From assembly GCF_001500045.1 (NCBI RefSeq), contig NZ_LQIX01000001.1, positions 372,001 through 436,000 of the forward strand: a stretch of 64,000 nt of DNA. The letters are read 5' to 3'. The notes below the pieces were generated by a model. The model was not told the origin of the DNA. It did not search any database and saw only the letters and a list, made by a program, of their open reading frames with translations. Shown piece by piece: positions 1 through 8,977 of this stretch. The DNA comes from Mycobacterium sp. GA-1199. Lineage in GTDB: Bacteria > Actinomycetota > Actinomycetes > Mycobacteriales > Mycobacteriaceae. The translations under genes were made by a program, and so were the position numbers. Numbering within the stretch: the stretch's first letter is position 1; every line of letters begins with the position of its first letter.

Positions 1-1351
1 CGCGCTCGTTGCCGTGCTCGGAGAGGATGTCGCCGACCCAGTCGACCACCATGCCCGCCGGATTCTGCGGGAGGGGGACATGGTCATGCCCCAGTGCGTA
101 GTTGGCCGCGGCGATGCCCGCGCGACGGCCGAACACGTTGATGTCCAGCAACGAGTTGGTGCCCAGGCGGTTTGCGCCGTGGACGGACACGCACGCGCAT
201 TCACCCGCGGCGTAGAGCCCGGGGATGATCGTCGTGTTGTCGCGCAGCACCTGGCCGTTGACGTTGGTCGGGATGCCGCCCATCACGTAGTGACACGTCG
301 GGTAGACCGGCACCAGGTCCTTGACCGGGTCGACACCCAGATAGGTGCGGGCGAATTCGGTGATGTCGGGCAGCTTCGCCTCGAGCACGTCCTCGCCGAG
401 GTGGCGCACGTCGATGTAGACGTAGTCCTTGTTCGGCCCCGCACCGCGGCCCTCGAGCACCTCGAGCACCATCGACCTGGCGACGATGTCGCGCGGTGCC
501 AGGTCGACGATCGTCGGCGCGTAGCGCTCCATGAAGCGCTCGCCATCACCGTTCAACAACCGGCCGCCCTCGCCGCGGACCGCCTCGGAGATCAGGATGC
601 CGAGGCCGGCCAGACCGGTCGGATGGAACTGGTGAAACTCCATGTCCTCCAGCGGAAGTCCCTTGCGGAAGACGATGCCCAGACCGTCCCCGGTCAAGGT
701 GTGCGCGTTGGAGGTCGTCTTGTACATCCGCCCCGACCCGCCGGTGGCGAACACGATGGCCTTGGCGTGGAAGACGTGGATGTCGCCGGTGGCCAGCTCA
801 TAGGCGATGACGCCGGTGGCCACCGGCCCGGCCTGCGTCTCGGTGATCGCGATGTCCAGCGCGTAGAACTCGTTGAAGAACTCGACGTCGTGCTTGACGC
901 AGTTCTGGTACAGCGTCTGCAGGATCATGTGGCCGGTGCGGTCGGCGGCGTAACACGCCCGGCGCACCGGAGCCTTGCCGTGGTCGCGCGTGTGCCCGCC
1001 GAAACGGCGCTGGTCGATGCGTCCCTCGGGGGTGCGGTTGAACGGCATCCCCATCTTCTCGAGGTCCAGCACCGCGTCGATGGCTTCCCTGCACATGATC
1101 TCGACCGCGTCCTGGTCGGCGAGGTAGTCGCCGCCCTTGACCGTGTCGAAGGTGTGCCACTCCCAGTTGTCCTCTTCGACGTTGGCCAGCGCGGCGCACA
1201 TGCCGCCCTGGGCCGCGCCGGTGTGGCTGCGCGTCGGGTACAGCTTCGTCAGCACCGCGGTGCGGGCCCGCGGACCCGCCTCCACCGCTGCGCGCATACC
1301 GGCGCCGCCCGCACCGACGATCACGACGTCGTAGCGATGTTCAAGAATCAT
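1..1351 (-). CDS. sdhA: Succinate dehydrogenase flavoprotein subunit SdhA (partial, 3' end outside window)
   Basis: This is the FAD-binding catalytic subunit of complex II, which oxidises succinate to fumarate in the TCA cycle and respiratory chain. Translation from the ATG at 1351 begins MILEHRYDVVIVGAGGAG, a dinucleotide-binding motif, and continues through the SHTGAAQGG flavin-attachment region and the RRFGGHTR active-site region. About 450 codons are present; the family is usually near 585, so the C-terminus lies beyond the left edge. It follows sdhD after a 13-base gap in the order sdhC-sdhD-sdhA, so it is surely co-transcribed with them. sdhB would be expected next. Confidence 0.97.
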   Translation of the reverse strand, partial: MILEHRYDVVIVGAGGAGMRAAVEAGPRARTAVLTKLYPTRSHTGAAQGGMCAALANVEEDNWEWHTFDTVKGGDYLADQDAVEIMCREAIDAVLDLEKMGMPFNRTPEGRIDQRRFGGHTRDHGKAPVRRACYAADRTGHMILQTLYQNCVKHDVEFFNEFYALDIAITETQAGPVATGVIAYELATGDIHVFHAKAIVFATGGSGRMYKTTSNAHTLTGDGLGIVFRKGLPLEDMEFHQFHPTGLAGLGILISEAVRGEGGRLLNGDGERFMERYAPTIVDLAPRDIVARSMVLEVLEGRGAGPNKDYVYIDVRHLGEDVLEAKLPDITEFARTYLGVDPVKDLVPVYPTCHYVMGGIPTNVNGQVLRDNTTIIPGLYAAGECACVSVHGANRLGTNSLLDINVFGRRAGIAAANYALGHDHVPLPQNPAGMVVDWVGDILSEHGNER

Positions 1352-1364
1352 GTGAAGTTCACCC

Positions 1365-1856
1365 TCATGAGATGTTCGCGTCGAAGGTCACCAGCACGTA
1401 GCTGCCCAACACCAGCGTGAATCCCGTCGCCAGCAGCAACACCGAGTTCAGCCAGAATTTCGTGGTGTTCTTGCGCGCGTAGTCGCCGATGATGGTCCGC
1501 AGGCCGTTGGCTCCGTGCAGTTGGGCCAGCCACAGCAGCGCCATGTCCCAGATCTGCCAGAACGGCGACGCCCAGCGCTGGGCGACGTAGTTGAAGTCGA
1601 TGCGGTAGACCCCGTCCTCCCACATCAACATCACGAACAGGTGGCCGAGCGCCAAAAAGACCAGCGCGACGCCCGAGAACCGCATGAACAGCCAGGCGTA
1701 CTTCTCGAAGTAGGGGATGCCGCGCGGACGCCGTGGTGCTCGCGGGTGGTCCAGGCCGGCCGGCCTGTCGTGTTCTTTCTGCATCACCGGGGCGATGCGG
1801 CCCTCGCGGTGGTGCGGCGTCCAGGCTCCCGAGGGGCCACCGGCTGGCGCGCTCAC
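1365..1856 (-). CDS. sdhD: Succinate dehydrogenase hydrophobic membrane anchor subunit SdhD
   Basis: This is a membrane anchor of complex II that helps bind haem and quinone. The 163-residue product has a charged, proline-rich N-terminal arm of about 50 residues, then three hydrophobic segments (FMRFSGVALVFLALGHLFVM, WQIWDMALLWLAQLHG and a C-terminal one near LLLATGFTLVLGSYVLV). The GTG start at 1856 overlaps the sdhC stop in a GTGA arrangement, which fixes the start and implies translational coupling. The MSAP start and the DRPAGLDHPRAPRR stretch match the mycobacterial family as remembered. Confidence 0.95.
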   Translation of the reverse strand: MSAPAGGPSGAWTPHHREGRIAPVMQKEHDRPAGLDHPRAPRRPRGIPYFEKYAWLFMRFSGVALVFLALGHLFVMLMWEDGVYRIDFNYVAQRWASPFWQIWDMALLWLAQLHGANGLRTIIGDYARKNTTKFWLNSVLLLATGFTLVLGSYVLVTFDANIS

Positions 1857-2275
1857 AGGAAACGCTCCGCCATGTGCATGCCGATGACGCCCAGCGACGG
1901 GATGAAGATGGCCAGGAAGACGCCGACGACGATCCAGAGCATCACCCGCTGATAGCGCGCGCCGTGCTGCCAGAAGTCGATGAGAATCACCCGAACGCCG
2001 TTGAGGGCGTGGTAGAGGACGGCGACGACCAGCCCGATCTCCATCAGTCCGATCAGCGGAGTCTTGTAGGTCTCGATGACCTCGTTATAGGCCTGCGGGC
2101 TGACCCGCACCAGCGCCGTGTCGAGCACGTGAACGAACAAGAAGAAGAAGATCGTCGCACCGGTGATGCGGTGTAGGACCCACGACCACATTCCGGGATC
2201 CCCGCGGTAGAGGGTTCGCCTGCGCGACGGTCGCGATCGTGGAGCGGCTGGGCTCTCGGGTGTCGCAGTACTCAT
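1853..2275 (-). CDS. sdhC: Succinate dehydrogenase cytochrome b556 subunit SdhC
   Basis: This is the second membrane anchor of complex II. The product (about 140 residues from the chosen start) has the family core MWSWVLHRITGATIFFFLF, three transmembrane helices, and the LYHALNGVRVILIDFW segment near the haem-ligand region. The ATG at 2275 is chosen because GGAGG lies five bases upstream; the frame stays open farther upstream but has no comparable ribosome site. Shorter annotations starting near residue 29 are possible. It is the first gene of the sdhCDA(B) operon and diverges from cdd. Confidence 0.93.
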   Translation of the reverse strand: MSTATPESPAAPRSRPSRRRTLYRGDPGMWSWVLHRITGATIFFFLFVHVLDTALVRVSPQAYNEVIETYKTPLIGLMEIGLVVAVLYHALNGVRVILIDFWQHGARYQRVMLWIVVGVFLAIFIPSLGVIGMHMAERFL

Positions 2276-2389
2276 CTGGCCTCCAACGCCTTCGGTGGAC
2301 GATTGGGCTTCGGAGCTGCACCGGGTGGCAGGTTCCTTCCTGGCGGTCGGTTCCGGTTGGCGCACTTCACCCAAACCTCAGCGGCGACT

Positions 2390-2428
2390 CTAAACCCAGT
2401 CGTACTGCTAAACGAACTACGGTTTAGC
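2390..2428. promoter_or_regulatory. Repeated CTAAAC half-sites with a 22-bp palindrome between sdhC and cdd
   Basis: The 260-base divergent intergenic region holds CTAAAC at 2390 and an inverted pair, GCTAAAC at 2407-2413 and GTTTAGC at 2422-2428, around an 8-base centre. Three matching half-sites in one divergent promoter region look like an operator. The cognate regulator is unknown and no convincing core promoter could be assigned by eye. Confidence 0.4.
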
Positions 2429-2535
2429 CGTCGATGTCTTGAAAAACGCCGAAGTTAGGGTTGCCTATTCCGATCTCCGGCTCCGCGGAGGGGGCATCGG
2501 AATGCATTCAGAACCGGCCTGGCGAGGGTGAGACG

Positions 2536-2958
2536 ATGTCGGAGATCAACTGGAATAGGTTGCGCCGCAAGGCAATACAAGTATCTGAGAACGCCTACGC
2601 GCCATATTCGCGCTTCGCGGTGGGCGCGGCCGCCCTGGTCGACGACGGACGTGTGGTGACTGGTTGCAATGTGGAAAATGTCTCATATGGTCTTGGTCTC
2701 TGCGCGGAGTGCGCGGTGGTCTGCGACCTGCATTCGAGCGGTGGTGGACGCCTGATCGCGCTGTCGTGCGTCGACGCGGCGGGGGAGCTGCTCATGCCGT
2801 GCGGCCGGTGCCGTCAGGTGCTGCTCGAACACGGTGGACCCGAGATGCTGATCGACCATCCGAACGGGCCGCGGCCGCTGGCCGAGCTGTTGCCCGACGC
2901 GTTCGGGCCGCAGGACCTCGCCCGGCGGGACCGGTCGGGAGGTGGGGAAACTCCGTGA
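2536..2958 (+). CDS. cdd: Cytidine deaminase
   Basis: This enzyme deaminates cytidine and deoxycytidine to uridine and deoxyuridine in the pyrimidine salvage pathway. The 140-residue protein has the zinc/catalytic motifs CAEC (the C-A-E active-site segment) and PCGRC, and an N-terminal YAPYSRFAVGAA substrate-binding stretch. The ATG at 2536 begins MSEINWNRLRRKA; a longer open frame upstream lacks family similarity. It overlaps deoA by four bases and leads a cdd-deoA-add salvage operon. Confidence 0.95.
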   Translation: MSEINWNRLRRKAIQVSENAYAPYSRFAVGAAALVDDGRVVTGCNVENVSYGLGLCAECAVVCDLHSSGGGRLIALSCVDAAGELLMPCGRCRQVLLEHGGPEMLIDHPNGPRPLAELLPDAFGPQDLARRDRSGGGETP

Positions 2959-4262
2959 CGCAGTTCACATTTGATGCACCGTCGGTGATCCGGACCAAGC
3001 GCGACGGTGGGGCGCTCTCGGACGCGGCGATCGACTGGGTGATCGACGCCTACACCCATGGCCGCGTGGCCGACGAGCAGATGTCGGCGCTGCTGATGGC
3101 GATCTTCCTGCGCGGTATGACGCCGGACGAGATCGCTCGTTGGACGGCGGCGATGGTCGATTCCGGCGAGCGGCTGGACTTCAGCGATCTTCGCCGGGAC
3201 GGTAAGCCTCTGGCGTTGGTGGACAAGCACTCCACCGGTGGTGTGGGGGACAAGATCACCATCCCGCTGGTGCCCGTGGTGATGGCCTGCGGCGGGGCGG
3301 TGCCGCAGGCCGCCGGCCGCGGACTCGGCCACACCGGCGGCACTCTCGACAAGCTCGAGTCCATTGCGGGGTTCACCGCCGAAATCCCGAAACATCAGAT
3401 CCGCCAACAGCTTTGCGACTTAGGTGCCGCGATCTTCGCCGCGGGTGAGCTGGCTCCCGCCGACCGGAAGATCTACACGCTGCGCGACATCACGGCGACC
3501 ACGGAGTCGCTGCCGCTGATCGCGAGCTCGGTGATGAGCAAAAAGATCGCCGAGGGCGCCGACGCCCTGGTGCTCGACACCAAGGTCGGTTCGGGCGCCT
3601 TTCTGAAGACGGAGGAGGAATCGCGACAACTGGCCCGCACGATGGTCGAACTGGGCACCGCACACGGCCTGGCCACCCGGGCGGTGCTGACCGACATGTC
3701 CACGCCGCTGGGCCGCGCTGTGGGCAATGCCGTGGAGGTGGCCGAATCGCTGGAGGTGCTCGCCGGCGGCGGCCCGCCGGACGTGGTGGAGCTCACGCTG
3801 ACGCTGGCCGCCGAGATGCTGGACGCCGCGGGCCTCGACGGTGTGGACCCGGCCCAGACCCTTCAGGACGGCTCCGCGATGGACCGGTTCCACGAACTCG
3901 TCGCCGCGCAGGGCGGTGATCTGTCGACGCCGCTGCCTGTCGGCGCCCACACCGAGACCATCACGGCTCCGCGCGATGGCAGGATGGAGAGCATCGACGC
4001 GATGGCGGTGGGTCTGGCGGTGTGGCGGCTCGGAGCGGGCCGCTCCGCTCCTGGTGAGCGGGTCCAGCCGGGCGCCGGGATGTACATCCACCGGCGGGTG
4101 GGCGAACCGGTGAGCGCCGGGGAGCCGCTGTTCACGCTCTACACCGAGACCCCCGGGCGTTTCGAAGCGGCGATCGCCGAACTGGACGGCAACTGGACCG
4201 TCGGCGACGCCGCACCGCCGCCGCGTCCGCTGATCATCGACCGAATCACGAGCGGAGACTAG
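2955..4262 (+). CDS. deoA: Thymidine phosphorylase
   Basis: It phosphorolyses thymidine and deoxyuridine to base and deoxyribose-1-phosphate. The 435-residue length fits the family. The sequence has the glycosyltransferase family 3 signature near residue 90 ([19 protein letters not shown]) followed by [19 protein letters not shown]-terminal PYNP-type domain covers roughly residues 345-430. The GTG start at 2955 overlaps the cdd stop (GTGA), so the frame extending farther upstream is an artefact. It acts directly downstream of cytidine deaminase. Confidence 0.95.
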   Translation: MTQFTFDAPSVIRTKRDGGALSDAAIDWVIDAYTHGRVADEQMSALLMAIFLRGMTPDEIARWTAAMVDSGERLDFSDLRRDGKPLALVDKHSTGGVGDKITIPLVPVVMACGGAVPQAAGRGLGHTGGTLDKLESIAGFTAEIPKHQIRQQLCDLGAAIFAAGELAPADRKIYTLRDITATTESLPLIASSVMSKKIAEGADALVLDTKVGSGAFLKTEEESRQLARTMVELGTAHGLATRAVLTDMSTPLGRAVGNAVEVAESLEVLAGGGPPDVVELTLTLAAEMLDAAGLDGVDPAQTLQDGSAMDRFHELVAAQGGDLSTPLPVGAHTETITAPRDGRMESIDAMAVGLAVWRLGAGRSAPGERVQPGAGMYIHRRVGEPVSAGEPLFTLYTETPGRFEAAIAELDGNWTVGDAAPPPRPLIIDRITSGD

Positions 4263-4276
4263 AACCGGAGAGCGAG

Positions 4277-5365
4277 ATGACGACGCCGCTGACGCTGGAC
4301 TCGATCAGGCAAGCGCCCAAGGCGCTGCTGCACGACCACCTGGACGGCGGGCTGCGCCCGGCGACCGTCCTCGAGCTGGCCGAGGCGACCGGATATGACG
4401 ACCTTCCGGCCACCGATGTCGACGAGCTGGCGACGTTCTTCCGCACCGCCGCGCACAGCGGGTCGCTGGTGCGCTATCTGGAGCCGTTCGCCCACACCGT
4501 CGGCGTCATGCAGACCCCCGAGGCGCTGCACCGGGTGGCCTACGAATGCGTCGAGGACCTGGCCGCCGACAACGTGGTCTACGCCGAAATCCGCTTCGCG
4601 CCCGAACTGCACATCGACGGCGGACTGTCGCTCGACGCCGTCGTCGACGCGGTGATGGCCGGGTTCGCCGACGGTGAGAAGGCGGCCAGTGCCGAAGGGC
4701 GGACCATCACCGTGCGCTGTTTGGTGACCGCGATGCGGCACGCGGCGCGCTCCCTGGAGATCGCCGAACTGGCGATCCGCTCCCGTGACAAGGGTGTGGT
4801 CGGTTTCGACATCGCAGGCGCAGAAGCCGGCCACCCGCCCACACGCCACCTCGACGCGTTCGAGTACATGCGAGGAAACAACGCGCGCTTCACGATTCAC
4901 GCGGGTGAGGCGTTCGGTCTGCCGTCGATCCACGAGGCGATCGCATACTGCGGCGCCGACCGCCTCGGCCACGGCGTGCGGATCGCCGACGACATCACCG
5001 TCGCGCCCGACGGCACCGCGCAGCTGGGCCGGCTCGCGGCGCTGTTGCGCGACAAGCGAATTCCGTTCGAGATGTGCCCCTCGTCCAATGTGCAGACCGG
5101 GGCCGTGGCCAGCATCGCCGAGCACCCGTTCGACCTGCTGGCCCGGCTGCGCTTTCGCGTCACCGTCAACACCGACAACCGGTTGATGAGCGACACGACG
5201 ATGAGCCAGGAGATGCTGCGCCTGGTCGAGACCTTCGGCTACGGCTGGAGCGATCTGCAGCGCTTCACGATCAACGCGATGAAGTCGGCGTTCATCTCCT
5301 TCGACGAGCGCCTGTCGATCATCGACGACGTGATCAAGCCGCGCTACGCGGTCCTGATCGGCTGA
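4277..5365 (+). CDS. add: Adenosine deaminase
   Basis: It converts adenosine and deoxyadenosine to inosine forms for purine salvage. The 362-residue TIM-barrel protein shows the expected zinc and catalytic motifs: HDHLDG near residue 19, HAGE near 213, RLGHG near 233 and VNTDN near 300. It starts 14 bases after deoA with a GAGAGCGAG purine tract upstream and ends the salvage operon. It converges on the Rv3311-like gene across a strong hairpin. Confidence 0.95.
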   Translation: MTTPLTLDSIRQAPKALLHDHLDGGLRPATVLELAEATGYDDLPATDVDELATFFRTAAHSGSLVRYLEPFAHTVGVMQTPEALHRVAYECVEDLAADNVVYAEIRFAPELHIDGGLSLDAVVDAVMAGFADGEKAASAEGRTITVRCLVTAMRHAARSLEIAELAIRSRDKGVVGFDIAGAEAGHPPTRHLDAFEYMRGNNARFTIHAGEAFGLPSIHEAIAYCGADRLGHGVRIADDITVAPDGTAQLGRLAALLRDKRIPFEMCPSSNVQTGAVASIAEHPFDLLARLRFRVTVNTDNRLMSDTTMSQEMLRLVETFGYGWSDLQRFTINAMKSAFISFDERLSIIDDVIKPRYAVLIG

Positions 5366-5377
5366 GTCCTTTTTCCG

Positions 5378-5440
5378 CGCGAGCGACCGCGTCTGTCCCC
5401 CGACACGCCGCGTGCGCGTGACAGTCTGCGGTCGCTCGCG
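5378..5440. terminator. Long hairpin between convergent genes (GCGAGCGACCGC family)
   Basis: Perfect 13-base inverted arms at 5378-5390 and 5428-5440, with a secondary CTGTC/GACAG pair inside, lie between the convergent ends of add and the next gene. The loop carries CGACACGCCG, a motif shared with other hairpins in the window. It is likely a bidirectional transcription terminator or a dispersed palindromic repeat. Confidence 0.6.
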
Positions 5441-5454
5441 GCGAAGGCGTGGCC

Positions 5455-6720
5455 CTATTCGGGGCGGAGCCGGGACTCGACGAACGCCTCCAACGCCTCC
5501 CACTGCTCGACGGCCTTGGCGTAGGGCGGGCTCGGTGCGCGGACGGTGTCGGGTTCCAGGACGTGGGCGATCAGCCTGCCGAGCGGCTGGTCGGGATCGA
5601 GGGCCTGATCGACGGTCGTGTCTTCGGAGTAGTCACCGACATCGCGCAGCAGTTCGACGGCGAGCTCCAACTGGTCGCGGTCCAGCGCATCGGGCCCGTC
5701 GGCGACGTCGTCGACGATGCCGGTCAACACGTAGACGTTGTCGTCGGTGATCTCGACCTGCAGCGAGCCGTCGGTGGCGGCCGTGCGGATGTCGTCGTAG
5801 GTGGCCAGACCGGACAGGTCGTGATCGTGTTCGTCGGCCAGATAACGCGCCAGCGCCCGCTCGGAGCCGAACACGCTGATGCGCCCGTTGCGGCCGAGGA
5901 AGACGGGCTGGTCTTCGAGGTAGCAGCGCAGCGTGTAGTAGGTGCCCGCGCTCGTCATCAACCGGACCGGGTCGATGCCGACCTTGAGCCAGAAGTCCTC
6001 GTCGCTGCCCAGCACCTGGCTCTGCGCCTGGCTGGTCAGGGCGTCGGAGTCCTCCTCGGCCTCCTCGGTGTCGTCGGCCTCGGAAACCCCGTCGACCAGC
6101 TCGTCGTCTTCGGGTTCCGGCGCAGGCTCGGCCAGCTCGGCTTGCGCCTTCTGCGAGGCGGAGCTGTCGACGTCGGGCGTCGTGATCACCTCGTCGAGCG
6201 CGTCGACGACGTTGTCCCAGGCCCGGGCGATGACCGCCTCGATCTCGCCCCACTTCTTACGTCCGCTGCGGCCGGCGAAGGCGTCGATCCCGCCGCCGAG
6301 CATGCCCAGCACCGGGTTGCCGTTGAAAAACCTTGTGACGACGGGCAATTCACACACCGAACCGAGCGACGAGACGACCACCAGTGTGCGGTGCAGTTGT
6401 CGAACCGCATCCTCGTTGACCTTCTCGGCGACGATCTCGGGCACGCCGATGACGTCGTACTGGTGCTCCTCGGCCGGGTCCAGCCGGTGGGCGTTGGCCT
6501 CGGTGAGCTTGGCCCATGCGGGGTGATCGGCCAGGTCGTTGTCCTTGTCGGTCCTGACGAACGCGACCAGGTCGGCCACCGACTCGAACCCGTACAGATC
6601 TTCGTCCTTGCCGAGGAAGGCCTCCCACTCGTCGCCGCCGTCACGCCAGCGTGGAGCCCATAACGTGTACAGGTCGCCCTTGGTCAAGCCGAGCCGGATC
6701 GCCACGATGTCAGCAGCCAT
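5455..6720 (-). CDS. Conserved mycobacterial protein of the Rv3311 type, function unknown
   Basis: The 421-residue protein starts MAADIVAIRLGLTKGD and resembles, from memory, M. tuberculosis Rv3311, which has the same neighbours. No transmembrane segment or catalytic signature is visible. An acidic, low-complexity stretch (near residues 195-235, rich in E, D, A and P) separates a better-ordered N-terminal half from a C-terminal half. The ATG at 6720 is preferred over an in-frame codon 18 bases upstream because homologues begin at MAAD. No function can be assigned. Confidence 0.85.
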   Translation of the reverse strand: MAADIVAIRLGLTKGDLYTLWAPRWRDGGDEWEAFLGKDEDLYGFESVADLVAFVRTDKDNDLADHPAWAKLTEANAHRLDPAEEHQYDVIGVPEIVAEKVNEDAVRQLHRTLVVVSSLGSVCELPVVTRFFNGNPVLGMLGGGIDAFAGRSGRKKWGEIEAVIARAWDNVVDALDEVITTPDVDSSASQKAQAELAEPAPEPEDDELVDGVSEADDTEEAEEDSDALTSQAQSQVLGSDEDFWLKVGIDPVRLMTSAGTYYTLRCYLEDQPVFLGRNGRISVFGSERALARYLADEHDHDLSGLATYDDIRTAATDGSLQVEITDDNVYVLTGIVDDVADGPDALDRDQLELAVELLRDVGDYSEDTTVDQALDPDQPLGRLIAHVLEPDTVRAPSPPYAKAVEQWEALEAFVESRLRPE

Positions 6721-6841
6721 GCGGCACACAATAGCCACCCTGGCTGCGAGCCAGTGCGCCCAGCACGTGACGACGCCCGCGCGAAACTCTTATCGGTGAT
6801 GGGATGCGGCGTAGCGTCGGGCGCGAGCCAAGGAGACAGAT

Positions 6842-7885
6842 ATGAAGGCGCTGGTGTACGACGGGCCGGGACGACGGTCATGGACCGACGCGCCGGACGT
6901 GGCCATAGCGTCGCCCACCGACGCGGTTGTGCGGGTGGACACCGTGACGATCTGCGGAACGGATCTGCACATTCTCAAGGGGGATGTGCCCGAGGTGACG
7001 CCTGGGCGCATCCTGGGCCACGAGGCGGTCGGCACGGTGGTGGAGGTGGGCGCGGCGGTGCAGCGCGTCGCCGTCGGCGACCGGATACTGGTCTCCTGCG
7101 TCACCGCCTGCGGTAGCTGCCGGTACTGTCGCGACGCCGCGTACGGGCAGTGCCTCAACGGCGGCGGCTGGATCCTGGGGCACCTGATCGACGGAACCCA
7201 AGCAGAATTCGTGCGCGTGCCGTACGTCGACAACTCGACGCACAAGGTTCCCGACGGCGTCAGCGACGAGGAGATGATCCTGCTCGCCGACATCCTGCCG
7301 ACCTCCTACGAGGTGGGTGTGCTCAACGGACGGGTGCGGCCCGGTGACGTGGTGGCGATCGTCGGGGCCGGACCGATCGGACTGGCCGCGATCCTCACCG
7401 CGAAGTTGTACAGCCCCAGCCACATTGTGGCCATCGACATGGCGGATTCCAGGCTCGATGCCGCCCGCAAGTTCGGCGCCGACGCGGTGGTCAACAACCG
7501 TCGCGACGACCCGCACGCGGTGATCGCCGAGCTGACCGGTGGCCTCGGGGCAGACGTAACCATGGAGGCCGTCGGCGTACCGGAAACGTTCGAGTTGGCC
7601 GTGCGCCTGGTGCGCGCGGGCGGTCACGTAGCCAACATCGGCGTCCACGGGGGGCCGGCGACGCTGCACCTCGAGGACATCTGGATCAAGAACCTGACCA
7701 TCACGACAGGCCTCGTGGACACCTATTCGACCCCCACCTTGATCGGGCTGGTCGCCAACCACCGCCTCGACACCTCGCCGATGGTCACGCACCGGTTCCG
7801 GCTCGACGAGTTCGAAACCGCGTACGACGTGTTCAGCAACGCCGCCGAGACAGGGGCGTTGAAGGTGGTGCTCACCGCCGCGTGA
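6842..7885 (+). CDS. Zinc-dependent medium-chain alcohol dehydrogenase
   Basis: This 347-residue MDR-superfamily oxidoreductase probably acts on an alcohol or aldehyde with NAD(P). Visible features are the catalytic zinc region (CGTDLHI near residue 38, GHEAVGTVVEVG near 59), the four-cysteine structural zinc loop (C-G-S-C-RYC-RDAAYGQC near 89-104), and the Rossmann motif GAGPIGLA near 176. AGGAGAC sits just upstream of the ATG at 6842. The substrate cannot be inferred. It is followed closely by the CBS-domain gene. Confidence 0.9.
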   Translation: MKALVYDGPGRRSWTDAPDVAIASPTDAVVRVDTVTICGTDLHILKGDVPEVTPGRILGHEAVGTVVEVGAAVQRVAVGDRILVSCVTACGSCRYCRDAAYGQCLNGGGWILGHLIDGTQAEFVRVPYVDNSTHKVPDGVSDEEMILLADILPTSYEVGVLNGRVRPGDVVAIVGAGPIGLAAILTAKLYSPSHIVAIDMADSRLDAARKFGADAVVNNRRDDPHAVIAELTGGLGADVTMEAVGVPETFELAVRLVRAGGHVANIGVHGGPATLHLEDIWIKNLTITTGLVDTYSTPTLIGLVANHRLDTSPMVTHRFRLDEFETAYDVFSNAAETGALKVVLTAA

Positions 7886-7907
7886 TGGTCGAGGCCGGGA
7901 TGGCAGC

Positions 7908-8333
7908 ATGGCGGACATGACCGACAATCTCCCTTCTCCAGGCTCGACACCGGTTTCTGATGTCATCGGTGACCCGGTGGCTCGGGTGCCGGCGAACGCC
8001 ACGATCGCTGAGGCTGCCGATGCCCTCGTCAAGCACGAGGTCGGCGCGATCGTCGTCGGCGACGACGAGCGGCCCTCGGCCTTGGTGTCCGAGCGGGACG
8101 TCGTGCGCGCCGTGGCCGCCGGTCAGGATCTGTCGATGCCGGCACTGGAGGTCGCGAGCAAGAAGCTGGTCTGGTGCGAGGCCGACGCCACGGTCAACGA
8201 GGTGGCGGTTCGGATGATGGACCGCTACATCCGCCACGTCCTGGTCGAGCGCGACGGAGAACTGGTCGGAATCGTCTCAGCCCGCGACCTGCTCGGGGTC
8301 TACGGCGCCGGCGCCGACCTGGACGTCAGCTAG
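7908..8333 (+). CDS. Two-CBS-domain protein
   Basis: The 141-residue protein consists of two CBS repeats (roughly residues 18-70 and 82-135), a fold that binds adenosyl nucleotides and often senses energy state. The repeats contain VSERDVVRAVAAG and ELVGIVSARDLLG. An alternative ATG lies at 7917. Its stop codon shares the palindrome CTAG (8330-8333) with the stop of the stranded NlpC/P60 tail on the other strand, which shows the two genes were convergent neighbours before the island inserted. Confidence 0.88.
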   Translation: MADMTDNLPSPGSTPVSDVIGDPVARVPANATIAEAADALVKHEVGAIVVGDDERPSALVSERDVVRAVAAGQDLSMPALEVASKKLVWCEADATVNEVAVRMMDRYIRHVLVERDGELVGIVSARDLLGVYGAGADLDVS

Positions 8334-8416
8334 GCCGTCGGCCGCCAGAAGCCCTGAAAACCTTGGTTGAGGTTGGTGGTGCGGATGGGCGAGATCTGCA
8401 CCGGATCGCCCGCTTC
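8330..8416 (-). pseudogene. Detached 3' end of the NlpC/P60 gene (28 codons)
   Basis: On the minus strand this stretch encodes EAGDPVQISPIRTTNLNQ followed by a tail ending in WRPTA and a stop. That is the normal C-terminus of mycobacterial NlpC/P60 proteins. It has no start of its own. The matching body of the gene ends at 25719 with MIEA followed by the island-derived residues ISK and a stop. Joining 8416 to 25720 gives an uninterrupted GQMIEAGDPVQ frame, so this fragment was separated by integration of the island. Confidence 0.9.
8412..8416. other. Left attachment junction of the integrated island
   Basis: GCTTC at 8412-8416 is the longest sequence shared with the right junction (25715-25719). 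Host coding sequence lies to its left and island sequence to its right. A very short common core is typical of large serine integrases. Exact arm boundaries cannot be set by eye. Confidence 0.75.
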
Positions 8417-8636
8417 AACTGGGTGGGAATAAGGGTCACAGTCGCGCCCTGCGGTACGAGAGATCCAATAACAGGTTCTAGCAGGTTCGATGTGTCCTGC
8501 CACCTGCCGTCTGGTAACGCATGAAGTAAAGAGGCTCACGTGTTGCCCGGAGGCACGGCAGATCAGTGCGTCTGACTCCCTAGAGGCCCCAGTATCGTGA
8601 TCAGAACACGTTGTGCTCGGTTTGCGGGGAGGGATC

Positions 8637-8966
8637 TTGCCGGGTTGGGTCGAGGTTGTGCCGGAGGAGCTTCAGCTCTCGGCGGCCACCGTGGACGCTC
8701 ACGCGGATCGCATGGGAAGACGCCACGGGATAGCTGATGGCCGCATTGAAGCCGCTCAGGCAGGGGTCCCCGGTGCATCTGCTGCAGCGTTGAGCACGGC
8801 GATGGCTCAGTGGCAGAAGGTCACGACCGGACTGGTCGGTCACATGGTTGATCACGCTGCCCGCCTCCGCGACGGGGCGGCCCTGTATCAGCAGGCTGAT
8901 CAGCACAGCGCCGAAGAAATAGCCTCGGCGGCCGAGAGGATCAGGCCCGAGGACATGGGCCTCTGA
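8637..8966 (+). CDS. EspC-like type VII (ESX) secretion target protein
   Basis: This small helical protein of about 109 residues has the pattern VVPEELQLSAATVDAHAD followed by amphipathic helices, like the EspC/DUF2580 group of mycobacterial secreted proteins. No signal peptide is present, as expected for ESX substrates. The TTG at 8637 is chosen because GGGGAGG lies just upstream; a GTG at 8613 and a GTG at 8658 are alternatives. The next gene follows within 11 bases and encodes a large hydrolase, so this protein may be its secretion partner or chaperone. The partnership is inferred from gene order. Confidence 0.7.
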   Translation: MPGWVEVVPEELQLSAATVDAHADRMGRRHGIADGRIEAAQAGVPGASAAALSTAMAQWQKVTTGLVGHMVDHAARLRDGAALYQQADQHSAEEIASAAERIRPEDMGL

Positions 8967-8977
8967 ATGCTCCAGTT

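Noticed and set aside
14..1420. A 468-codon open frame on the plus strand opposite sdhA
   Set aside because: It is antisense to a clearly conserved gene and has arginine-, valine- and histidine-rich composition typical of shadow frames in high-GC DNA.
8330..8539. A 69-codon minus-strand frame at the left island end
   Set aside because: It is a chimera of island sequence and the stranded NlpC/P60 tail; only the last 28 codons are meaningful.
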